A stretch of 5,711 nucleotides of DNA from Planctomycetota bacterium (GTDB lineage: Bacteria > Planctomycetota > Phycisphaerae > FEN-1346): positions 1 to 5,711 of the forward strand of contig JAPLML010000444.1 in assembly GCA_026387055.1 (NCBI GenBank), given 5' to 3'. Position 1 is the first letter of the stretch. Every line of letters starts with the position of its first letter. The notes under the pieces were generated by a model. That model searched no databases. It was given only the letters and a program-made list of their open reading frames with translations, and had not been told where the DNA came from. This document shows positions 1-5,436 of this stretch, in pieces. The position numbers and the translations under genes were made by a program.

Positions 1-1410
1 GGCCGCGAGGCCCTCGGCGAGGCCGGCGAACACCCGGTCGAGTGGTACAAGCGACGCAGCAACGCCGACAACCTCCTGGTGGGCAACGACTTCTCGTACG
101 CCCCCGCCCACGGCATCGAGATGACCTTCTCCTTCGGCAACAAGTTCCTCAAGAACCGGATGGCCGGCAACGCCATCTGCGGCGTGTGGGGCGGGTACTC
201 GCAGGACACCCTCATCGCCGGCAACGACTTCGACTCGAACGGCGAGATGGGCTACGGGCTGGAGCGGGGCGGCGTGAACATCGAGCACGGCCGCGGCAAC
301 CGCGTCGTCCACAACACCTTCACGAAGAACAAGTGCGGCGTGCACCTCTGGCGCGGGCCGAACGTGGACTTCCAGAAACGCCCGTGGGCCAAGGCCAACG
401 GCACGGACTCGATTGAGAACGCGATCGCCGCCAACACGTTCACCGGCGACGTCCTCGCCTTCCACTTCCGCGGGCCCGGCGACGTGACCCTCGGACCCAA
501 CACATTTAAGGATGTCGCCAAGGAGATCGTCGCCGAACCCGCCTACAAGGTCACGCGCGACGAGAAACTCACGGTCGAGCCCCTCAAGGTCCCCGACCAC
601 CCGGTGTTCGGCAAGAAACGGCCGGTCGGCGCGCGGCCGGACCTGCGCGGCCGCCAGAACATCATCATGACCGAGTGGGGACCGTGGGACCACCAGGCGC
701 CGCTCGTGCGGCTGGCCAGGTCCGCCGGCGACGCGGCCGTCTACGAAGTCCTCAAGACACCGTCCGCGGGCCTGCGCGTCGACACGGTCGGCGACAACGT
801 GAAGAGCGTCGTGGCGCAGGTCCCGGGGAAAACCGACGAGACGCAGGTGACCGTCACCGCCGCCAAGCCCGGCGTGTATCCTTACACGCTGAAAGTGCGG
901 GCAGCGGAGAAACTGCTCGCCGAGGTCAAGGGAACGCTGATCGCCGTCAAGTGGCAGGCGACGTTCTTCAAGTGGCCCGCGGACGTCGATCCGCGGAAGG
1001 ACCTCGAAGGCTACCGGAAACTCGCCGCCGGCCCCACCGCGGTCTCGGCCGAGGTGGACCAGCTCTCCTTGAAGTACGGCATGCGCGGCCCGAGTCAGAT
1101 GGACATCTCCGACAAGGTCACGGCCGCCAAGCTCGGCGTCGACCACTTCGCCATGGTCGCCCGCACGAAGCTGCCGCTGACGAAAGGGACGTGGGAGTTC
1201 GTCACCTTGAGCGACGACGGCGTGCGCGTGTCGGTCGACGGCAAGCCCGTCATCGAGAACTGGACGTGGCACGGCCCCACGCGGAACTCCGGCACGCTCG
1301 CCCTGGAGGCCGACAAGACGGTCGAGATCATCGTCGAGCATTTCCAGATTGACGGGTTCGCGGTGATGGAGTTCTCGCTGTCGCCCCAGGCGGAGCCGGC
1401 CAAACCGTAG
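1..1410 (+). CDS. Right-handed beta-helix protein with C-terminal PA14-like domain (5' partial)
   Basis: Frame 1 is open from the first base to TAG at 1408-1410, so 469 residues of a longer protein are present and the true start lies to the left. Residues about 20-170 show irregular solenoid rungs rich in Asn and Gly (NLLVGNDF, NKFLKNRMAGN, DTLIAGNDF, NRVVHNTF, NAIAANTF), the pattern of pectate-lyase-like parallel beta-helices. A conserved-looking segment EWGPWDH follows near 222-228, then a beta-rich stretch (about 255-317), then a PA14-like domain from about 318 to 460 with SDDG at 404-407, DGK at 413-415 and W421/H424. PA14 domains commonly bind carbohydrate. The protein is probably exported and acts on or binds polysaccharide, but no signal peptide can be seen and no catalytic residues can be assigned. 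A hairpin and 119 bases separate it from the ABC genes, so co-transcription is uncertain. Confidence 0.8.
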   Translation, partial: GREALGEAGEHPVEWYKRRSNADNLLVGNDFSYAPAHGIEMTFSFGNKFLKNRMAGNAICGVWGGYSQDTLIAGNDFDSNGEMGYGLERGGVNIEHGRGNRVVHNTFTKNKCGVHLWRGPNVDFQKRPWAKANGTDSIENAIAANTFTGDVLAFHFRGPGDVTLGPNTFKDVAKEIVAEPAYKVTRDEKLTVEPLKVPDHPVFGKKRPVGARPDLRGRQNIIMTEWGPWDHQAPLVRLARSAGDAAVYEVLKTPSAGLRVDTVGDNVKSVVAQVPGKTDETQVTVTAAKPGVYPYTLKVRAAEKLLAEVKGTLIAVKWQATFFKWPADVDPRKDLEGYRKLAAGPTAVSAEVDQLSLKYGMRGPSQMDISDKVTAAKLGVDHFAMVARTKLPLTKGTWEFVTLSDDGVRVSVDGKPVIENWTWHGPTRNSGTLALEADKTVEIIVEHFQIDGFAVMEFSLSPQAEPAKP

Positions 1411-1445
1411 GCGCGCGGCATCATTGCTCGCCGCCGTTCACGTGC

Positions 1446-1468
1446 CACGGGTTGCTTGTCAACCCGTG
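1446..1468. repeat. Intergenic hairpin, perfect 9-bp stem, REP-like
   Basis: CACGGGTTG (1446-1454) and CAACCCGTG (1460-1468) are exact reverse complements around a 5-base loop, CTTGT. It begins 36 bases after the stop of the beta-helix gene and ends about 60 bases before the binding-protein gene. No T-run follows on either strand, so it is not a standard intrinsic terminator, although it could still slow exonucleases or weakly terminate. The CCACGGGT and AACCCGTG halves recur in the large hairpin at 5344-5393, which suggests a dispersed repeat family. Confidence 0.6.
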
Positions 1469-1523
1469 ATGACCGTGATCCTCTGACCTTACGGTGTAAT
1501 GAACCGCCGCTCGCGGGGGCGCT

Positions 1524-1527
1524 GGAG
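1524..1527 (+). promoter_or_regulatory. GGAG Shine-Dalgarno candidate; start choice 1530 or 1539
   Basis: GGAG is the best ribosome-binding match before the binding-protein gene. It lies only 2 bases from the ATG at 1530 but 11 from the in-frame ATG at 1539. A second match, GAGG at 1532-1535, is 3 bases from 1539. Neither spacing is ideal. Both starts leave the hydrophobic N-terminal segment intact; 1530 is used here as the longer form. Confidence 0.35.
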
Positions 1528-1529
1528 CC

Positions 1530-2843
1530 ATGAGGCTTATGCGAAGGTCCGTCCTCTACATCGCGGCCGCGATCCTGCTCGCGGCAATCGCCGTGATCTT
1601 TCTCTGGCCGCGGCTGGCCGGGCCGGGCGCGGGTGCCGAGGCCGACAACCGCGTCGTGCTTCGGGTCGCCAACTGGGGCGGACCGGCGGTCGACCCGTCG
1701 TTCATGAAGGTGGAACGCGACGTCCTGGCGGAGTTCGAGCGCCGCCACCCGGACATTCTCGTGCGGGTCGAGAACATCCCCGGCCCCGGCCAGTACGTGC
1801 CGAAACTCCTGATGACCTACGTCGCCGATAACCCCCCCGACGTCATGACGCTCGACGCGTCGTCGGCCGCCGTCTTCATCGACAACGGTTTGCTGGCGGA
1901 CCTGATGCCGATCCTCCGCGCCGACAGGGGCTTTCGCCTCGACGATTACTTCCCGAACGTCGTCGACATCGCGCGGCGCAACGAGCGGCTCTACGCCATC
2001 CCGTCCGACTTCACGCCGATGGTCATCGTCTACAACAAGCGCCTGTTCGACGAGGCCCGGCGCCCGTACCCGCGGCCCGGCTGGACGCAGAGCGAATTCC
2101 TCGAGACGGCCGCGGCCCTGACGGTGCGCGCCGAGGGCCGGCCGACGCCCCTCCGCTACGGCTTCAACTTCCAGAAAGAGATGCCGATGTGGTTCCCGTG
2201 GATCTGGGCCGGCGGGGGCGACGTCCTCAGCGCCGACGGCCGCCACGCCGTCGGGTACCTCGACGCCCCGGCCACCGTCGAGACCATCGAGTTCCTGACC
2301 GATCTGGTCCGGCGGCACCGCGTGGCGCCGAGCCTGTCGGAATCGGCCGCCGCCGGCGTCGACCTCTTCCGGGCCGGCCGCGCGGCCATGACCATGACGG
2401 GGCACTGGTCGCTCATCGAGTACCGCGTCGACAAGATGGACCTCGGCGTCGCGACCATCCCGACGGGCGGCGGCCGCCGCGTAACGGTCATGTACGAGGC
2501 GGGCCTGGCCATCTCGGCCGCCAGCCCCCACAAGGAGGCGGCGTGGGAGTACATCAAGTACAGGACGAGCAACGCGGTCCAGAAGAAGGTGCTGGCGACG
2601 GGCCTGGCCATCTCGGCGAACGTCCGCGTGGCCCGGTCGTTCGCGGGCGATCCGGTCGAAGATGCCTTCCTCGAGGAGGTCCCGTACGCCTGCCGCCCGT
2701 GGGGCTCGCGCGTCGAGCGCTACGAACGGGTCGAAGACCTCGGCCGCGAGATGATCGAGGACATGCTGACGGGCGGCGTGGCGCCGCGTGACGCCGCCGC
2801 CCGGACCGCGCGGCTGATCGAAGCCGAACTGGAACGACAGTGA
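1530..2843 (+). CDS. ABC transporter extracellular solute-binding protein, family 1 (sugar type)
   Basis: This 437-residue protein is the high-affinity receptor that captures a sugar or sugar derivative outside the cytoplasmic membrane and delivers it to the permeases encoded just downstream. Residues 8-26 are a hydrophobic signal or anchor segment after a basic start (RRS at 5-7). Family features include VLRVANWG near 43-50, an EFERRHPDI region, PPDVMTLD, YAIPSDFTPMVIVYNK in the middle, and AMTMTGHW at 286-293, a very typical SBP_bac_1 motif. Length is normal for the family. There is no lipobox cysteine after the hydrophobic segment, so it is either cleaved by signal peptidase I (an Ala/Gly-rich stretch at 30-38 could serve) or stays membrane-anchored. 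The substrate cannot be read from sequence; MalE- or UgpB-like ligands are possible. A 313-base structured gap separates it from the permease genes. Confidence 0.9.
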   Translation: MRLMRRSVLYIAAAILLAAIAVIFLWPRLAGPGAGAEADNRVVLRVANWGGPAVDPSFMKVERDVLAEFERRHPDILVRVENIPGPGQYVPKLLMTYVADNPPDVMTLDASSAAVFIDNGLLADLMPILRADRGFRLDDYFPNVVDIARRNERLYAIPSDFTPMVIVYNKRLFDEARRPYPRPGWTQSEFLETAAALTVRAEGRPTPLRYGFNFQKEMPMWFPWIWAGGGDVLSADGRHAVGYLDAPATVETIEFLTDLVRRHRVAPSLSESAAAGVDLFRAGRAAMTMTGHWSLIEYRVDKMDLGVATIPTGGGRRVTVMYEAGLAISAASPHKEAAWEYIKYRTSNAVQKKVLATGLAISANVRVARSFAGDPVEDAFLEEVPYACRPWGSRVERYERVEDLGREMIEDMLTGGVAPRDAAARTARLIEAELERQ

Positions 2844-2882
2844 GCGCGTAAGGTCTCAATTGTGGGGAGCGTGGCATCGCTT

Positions 2883-2940
2883 GCCCGGGTGGCACGGCCA
2901 CAGCCTGCCCGCCGCGGCGGGCGCCGTTGCGTGGCCGTGC
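2883..2940. repeat. Divergent first unit of the hairpin array, with nested palindrome
   Basis: Its first 15 bases match array positions 2951-2965 and its last 20 bases (2921-2940) match 2970-2989, but the middle is replaced. GCACGGCCAC (2892-2901) pairs perfectly with GTGGCCGTGC (2931-2940), and inside lies the 16-base perfect palindrome GCCCGCCGCGGCGGGC at 2907-2922. It looks like an array unit whose loop has been swapped for another palindrome. Confidence 0.7.
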
Positions 2941-3097
2941 GTTGTCCGATGCCCGGGTGGCACGGTCACGCGCCGTTGCGTGGCCGTGCGTTGTCCGATG
3001 CCCGGGTGGCACGGTCACGCGCCGTTGCGTAGCCGTGCGTTGTCCGATGCCCGGGTGGCACGGTCACGCGCCGTTGCGTGGCCGTGCGTTGTCCGAT
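2941..3097. repeat. Tandem repeat, three 49-bp units plus a 10-bp partial
   Basis: Units occupy 2941-2989, 2990-3038 and 3039-3087, each starting GTTGTCCGAT; a fourth start follows at 3088-3097. Units 1 and 3 are identical and unit 2 differs only by G to A at 3031. Each unit contains a self-complementary pair, GCACGGTCACGC and GCGTGGCCGTGC (2960-2971 and 2978-2989 in unit 1), giving a 12-bp stem with one G-T wobble and a GCCGTT loop. The unit length is not a multiple of three, so open frames across it shift with each copy and are not genes. There are no variable spacers, so it is not CRISPR. Confidence 0.9.
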
Positions 3098-3102
3098 AGC
3101 CT

Positions 3103-3132
3103 GCACGGCCACCCAACAGCGGGTGGCCGTGC
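3103..3132. repeat. Perfect 12-bp-stem hairpin closing the array
   Basis: GCACGGCCACCC (3103-3114) and GGGTGGCCGTGC (3121-3132) are exact reverse complements around the loop AACAGC. It ends 24 bases before the first permease ATG. No T-run follows, so it is better read as an mRNA-stability or REP-like hairpin than as an intrinsic terminator. Its 3' arm overlaps GTGGCCGTGCCACCC (3123-3137), which is also a perfect 15-base inverted partner of GGGTGGCACGGCCAC at 2887-2901, so the whole array is bracketed by an inverted repeat. Confidence 0.8.
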
Positions 3133-3156
3133 CACCCTCGGAGACTCAGGGGTCAC

Positions 3157-4050
3157 ATGAGCGCGGAACGCTCCAACTGGCGGGGGTACGTCTTCGTCGC
3201 GCCGGCGACGGTCTACCTCCTGGTGTTCTCGCTCCTGCCGATGGCGGTGGCGGCGTACCTCAGCCTGCACCAGTGGCACCTCTTGAGGGCCGAGCACCCG
3301 TTCGTCGGGCTCGACAACTACGCGGCGGCCCTCGAGGACCCGTTCTTCCGCACGGCCTTCTGGAACACGCTCGTCTTTGCGGCAACGAGCGTGCCGTTGG
3401 GCATGGCCTTCGCCCTGGCGGTGGCGCTGCTGGTGGACCAGCGGCTGCGCGGCATCGCGGTGTTCCGCACGCTCTTCTACGTGCCGGCCGTCTCGAGCGG
3501 GGTGGCGATCTCGATGGTATGGATCTGGATCTTCATGCCGCAGGACGGGCTCATCAACTACGCCCTGCGGCTGGCGGGCCTCGCGGGCGATACCGACTTC
3601 CTGGGCGACACGCGCTTCGCCCTGGCGGCGATCGTCCTTATGAGCCTGTGGATCGGGCTGGGGCCGCGGATGGTCATCTTCCTGGCGGGCCTTCAGTCGG
3701 TGCCGCCGAGCCTGTACGAGGCCGCCGCGATCGACGGCGCCGGCCCCTGGCAGCGCTTCCGCCACATCACGCTGCCGATGCTCGTGCCGACCACGTTCTT
3801 CGTCCTGGTGACCTCGACCATCGGGGCGTTTCAGCTCTTCACGCAGGTCTACATCATGACGCAGGGCGGGCCGCGGCGGGCCACCGACGTCGTCGTCTAC
3901 CACATCTACAAGGAGGCCTGGCACAAATTCCACATCGGGTCGGCCAGCGCCCAGTCGTACCTTCTGTTCGCGGCCCTCCTGGTCGTATCGCTCATCCAGT
4001 TCAGGCTGATGCGGCGGCAACTGAAGGAGGCCGCGGAGGCATGGCAATGA
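3157..4050 (+). CDS. Carbohydrate ABC transporter permease, MalF/UgpA type
   Basis: This 297-residue inner-membrane protein is one half of the importer's translocation pore. Six hydrophobic segments are visible, near residues 10-32, 72-96, 104-128, 150-175, 211-234 and 264-286. The cytoplasmic EAA loop that docks on the ATPase starts at E188 and matches the family pattern exactly: EAA, three residues, Gly194, nine residues, Ile, any residue, Leu-Pro. Length is typical of six-helix MalF-like proteins without the extra E. coli MalF N-terminal region. ATG 3157 is chosen because AGGGG lies 4 bases upstream and the N-terminus (a short polar stretch, then helix 1) fits the family. The open frame could not start earlier without running into the hairpin array. 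The stop overlaps the start of the second permease by ATGA, so the two are translationally coupled. Confidence 0.93.
   Translation: MSAERSNWRGYVFVAPATVYLLVFSLLPMAVAAYLSLHQWHLLRAEHPFVGLDNYAAALEDPFFRTAFWNTLVFAATSVPLGMAFALAVALLVDQRLRGIAVFRTLFYVPAVSSGVAISMVWIWIFMPQDGLINYALRLAGLAGDTDFLGDTRFALAAIVLMSLWIGLGPRMVIFLAGLQSVPPSLYEAAAIDGAGPWQRFRHITLPMLVPTTFFVLVTSTIGAFQLFTQVYIMTQGGPRRATDVVVYHIYKEAWHKFHIGSASAQSYLLFAALLVVSLIQFRLMRRQLKEAAEAWQ
4035..4039 (+). promoter_or_regulatory. GGAGG ribosome-binding site that favours the 4047 start
   Basis: GGAGG lies inside the end of the first permease gene, 7 bases before the ATG at 4047 and only 1 base before the in-frame ATG at 4041. A second strong match, AAGGAGG at 4024-4030, is 10 bases from 4041. 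The standard spacing and the ATGA stop-start overlap favour 4047, but the 4041 start (two residues longer) cannot be excluded. Confidence 0.6.
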
Positions 4051-4883
4051 AACGGCTTCGCGTCCTCGGGTCGTACGTGCTGCTCATGGCGCTCGCGGTC
4101 ACGACCCTCGCGCCCTTCGTGTGGATGCTCTTCACGTCCTTCCACCCGCCCCTGTCGCCGATCCCGACGCCGGACCGGCTGTTTGCGCCCCGCGAATGGG
4201 CCTTCGGCAACTACCCTTACGTGCTGTCGTTCCCGGAACTCCCCGTGGCCCGGTTCTTTCTAAACAGCCTCGTCGTGACGGCCGCCGTGGTGTTCGTGCA
4301 ACTCGGCATCTGCTCGCTGGCCGCGTACGGTTTCGCGCGGATGACCTTCCGCGGGCGGGATACGCTGTTCACGGTCTTTTTGCTCACGATGATGATCCCG
4401 GCGGTCGTGATGATCGTGCCGCTGTTCCTGGTGGTCGACAAGCTCGGGTGGCTGAACACGTTCCCGGGGCTCATTCTGCCGTACCCGTACCTGAGCACGG
4501 CGTTCGGCACGTTCCTGCTCCGGCAGTTCTTTCTGTCGCTGCCGCGGAGCCTGGACGAGGCGGCGCGGCTGGACGGGGCCTCCGACCTCCAAATCTACTG
4601 GCACGTGATCCTGCCGTCGGCCAAGCCCGCCCTCGCGACGCTGGCGGCCTTCGCGTTCATCTGGACGTGGACCGAGTTCTACTGGCCGATGCTGGCCACC
4701 AGCACCGTGGACATGCGGACGCTGGAGGTGGGCCTCTCGGTCTTCAAGGACGCCTACGGGGCCACGAACTGGCCCCTCCAGATGACCGCGGCGGTCATCG
4801 TGATGGCCCCCGCCCTGCTCTTCTTCCTTGCCCTCCAGCGGTACTTCGTCAAGGGCATCGTGATGACCGGCGTCAAGGGCTGA
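4047..4883 (+). CDS. Carbohydrate ABC transporter permease, MalG/UgpE type
   Basis: This 278-residue protein is the second pore subunit, pairing with the upstream permease. Six hydrophobic segments are visible, near 8-28, 70-94, 104-126, 138-158, 192-214 and 242-264. The EAA loop begins at E171 with Gly177 and ends VILP, with Val at the usual Ile position. The C-terminus VTGVKG-like ending (here MTGVKG) is characteristic of MalG-type subunits. The frame stays open far upstream (to about 3078), but that part is a shadow of the first permease; the real start is set by GGAGG at 4035-4039 and the ATGA overlap. No ATP-binding subunit follows within the window, so the importer must use an ATPase encoded elsewhere or one lost or displaced downstream. 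Confidence 0.93.
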   Translation: MKRLRVLGSYVLLMALAVTTLAPFVWMLFTSFHPPLSPIPTPDRLFAPREWAFGNYPYVLSFPELPVARFFLNSLVVTAAVVFVQLGICSLAAYGFARMTFRGRDTLFTVFLLTMMIPAVVMIVPLFLVVDKLGWLNTFPGLILPYPYLSTAFGTFLLRQFFLSLPRSLDEAARLDGASDLQIYWHVILPSAKPALATLAAFAFIWTWTEFYWPMLATSTVDMRTLEVGLSVFKDAYGATNWPLQMTAAVIVMAPALLFFLALQRYFVKGIVMTGVKG

Positions 4884-4888
4884 CGCGG

Positions 4889-4942
4889 ATGACCGTTGCG
4901 GTCGTGGGCGAGGTCATCATCAACGGGCGGACACCCAGATGA
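4889..4942 (+). pseudogene. Possible stub of the next operon gene, cut off by the adjacent element
   Basis: An ATG 5 bases after the permease stop opens 17 codons reading MTVAVVGEVIINGRTPR before TGA. AAGGG at 4875-4879, 9 bases upstream, could serve as a ribosome-binding site. The stop codon TGA (4940-4942) is made by the first three bases of the inverted repeat that bounds the following element. The N-terminal pattern (short beta strand, VVGEV) would suit many folds, including sugar kinases and oxidoreductases, but is far too short to identify. It may equally be chance coding; no convincing continuation was found beyond 5212. Confidence 0.2.
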
Positions 4943-5212
4943 ACGTAAGTCGCGCTCACAAAAATGGACTTACGATTTTCGGACCCCCAAAACCCCCCTT
5001 TTAGGCCCGAAGTTATCCACAAAATGGCCTTGGCGCTAGCGCCAGGGCCGGTCGACCTCCGAAATGTTAAGATGGGCTAGACGAAATTTGACGCTTTTTT
5101 CGTTTTTGCGCGCGCAGCCCCCCCCTACTTTATCACTTGTGATCGAAACACGCGCGATTTTGAGAGGTGCCCGTTGACATAAGTCACTTTTCAGAAATGC
5201 GACTTACGTTCA
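4940..5212. mobile_element. MITE-like element with 14-bp perfect terminal inverted repeats
   Basis: TGAACGTAAGTCGC at 4940-4953 is the exact reverse complement of 5199-5212. Inward of these ends, both sides carry a second motif at the same offset: GACTTACG at 4967-4974 on the left, and CATAAGTC at 5178-5185 (reverse complement GACTTATG) on the right, so the terminal repeats extend imperfectly to about 35 bases. The interior is clearly AT-richer than the flanks, with runs of A, T and C, and holds no plausible gene. These traits fit a small non-autonomous DNA transposon mobilised by a transposase encoded elsewhere. No convincing target-site duplication is visible at the edges, so the exact boundaries and the family are uncertain. 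The neighbouring IS200-like enzyme is unlikely to move it, since that class does not use terminal inverted repeats. Confidence 0.65.
5026..5049. repeat. 24-base near-perfect palindrome inside the MITE-like element
   Basis: Bases 5026-5037 and 5038-5049 are reverse complements except for one T/G position. The central 14 bases (5031-5044, TGGCGCTAGCGCCA) are a perfect palindrome. It could form a cruciform or a strong RNA hairpin with a minimal loop. It is GC-rich within an otherwise AT-richer element. Confidence 0.6.
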
Positions 5213-5216
5213 CGCC

Positions 5217-5230
5217 GTGAAACGTTTCAC
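5217..5230. promoter_or_regulatory. Perfect 14-bp palindrome resembling a LacI-family operator
   Basis: GTGAAACGTTTCAC is fully self-complementary, with the central CG and the TGAAAC half-site seen in many LacI/GalR-family operators. It lies 5 bases beyond the right end of the MITE-like element and downstream of the sugar importer genes. No gene starts nearby on the + strand, so if it is a real operator it may be stranded from its gene. Chance or another binding protein remains possible. Confidence 0.35.
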
Positions 5231-5292
5231 AGGCCCCTGGCGCCAACGGCCGCCCTCGTTACGGCGGGAACGGGGACCGGGAAAGGCATTGC

Positions 5293-5337
5293 GGGAGCGT
5301 TCGTGAATTGACGGACCCGCCCCAACGGGGCGGCGGA
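5293..5337. repeat. 45-bp direct repeat, copy 1, with CCGCCCC/GGGGCGG hairpin
   Basis: It aligns without gaps to 5392-5436 at 37 of 45 positions. Both copies begin GGGAGCGTTCGTG and end GGGGCGGCGGA. The 7-bp stem CCGCCCC/GGGGCGG (5317-5333) is intact, with the loop AAC. Confidence 0.75.
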
Positions 5338-5339
5338 TT

Positions 5340-5393
5340 GTAGCCACGGGTGAAGCACCGGCCGCTGCACAGCGGGCGGTGCGCAACCCGTGG
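5340..5393. repeat. REP-like long hairpin preceded by GTAG
   Basis: CCACGGGT (5344-5351) pairs with ACCCGTGG (5386-5393). After a symmetrical 3-base internal loop (GAA/GCA), GCACCGGCCGC (5355-5365) pairs with GCGGGCGGTGC (5372-5382) with one mismatch, around the loop TGCACA. The four bases directly before the stem, 5340-5343, are GTAG, the tetranucleotide that precedes REP palindromes in E. coli and is recognised by REP-associated Y1 transposases. The hairpin lies about 60 bases from the 3' end of such a transposase gene, which supports a REP identity, though one copy alone does not prove it. Confidence 0.65.
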
Positions 5394-5436
5394 GAGCGTT
5401 CGTGTCTTAACACACCCGCCCCGGAGGGGCGGCGGA
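5392..5436. repeat. 45-bp direct repeat, copy 2, with conserved hairpin and changed loop
   Basis: This is the second copy of 5293-5337, offset by exactly 99 bases and overlapping the end of the REP-like hairpin by two bases. The stem CCGCCCC/GGGGCGG (5416-5432) is unchanged, while all three loop bases differ (GGA instead of AAC). It ends 20 bases before the stop codon of the - strand transposase, where the right end of an IS200-type element could be expected. Confidence 0.75.

Noticed and set aside
1456..1500. Promoter for the binding-protein gene (TTGTCA at 1456-1461, TGTAAT at 1495-1500)
   Set aside because: The spacing is 33 bases, about double what sigma-70 promoters use, and no better pair was found.
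1095..2531. Long minus-strand open frame of 478 codons opposite the beta-helix and binding-protein genes
   Set aside because: Its product is Arg/Asp/His/Val-rich low-complexity sequence with no family motifs, and it crosses a gene boundary. The + strand frames have clear family motifs, so this is a GC-rich antisense shadow.
2941..3097. CRISPR array
   Set aside because: Units abut directly with no unique spacers, and no cas gene is present.
3103..3137. Intrinsic transcription terminator before the first permease
   Set aside because: The stem is strong but followed by CACCCTCGG with no T-run, and permeases downstream need transcription; REP-like stability function fits better.
2860..3160. Small + strand open frames with repeated peptide PGWHGH across the array
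   Set aside because: The 49-bp period shifts frame at each copy, and the same peptides appear in overlapping frames. This is chance coding in a hairpin array.
3078..4040. N-terminal extension of the second permease along its open frame
   Set aside because: The extension overlaps the first permease in another frame, is Arg/Gly/Pro-rich and has no membrane segments; the ATGA overlap and GGAGG fix the start at 4047.
3064..4047. Minus-strand open frame of 327 codons opposite the first permease
   Set aside because: Product is extremely rich in Arg, His, Glu and Asp with no domain, as expected for the antisense of a hydrophobic membrane protein gene in high-GC DNA.
5213..5310. Continuation of the truncated frame after the MITE-like element, with a GTGTGKG-like stretch
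   Set aside because: The stretch ends after about 33 codons at TGA in repeat DNA, has no supporting motif and lacks coding character.
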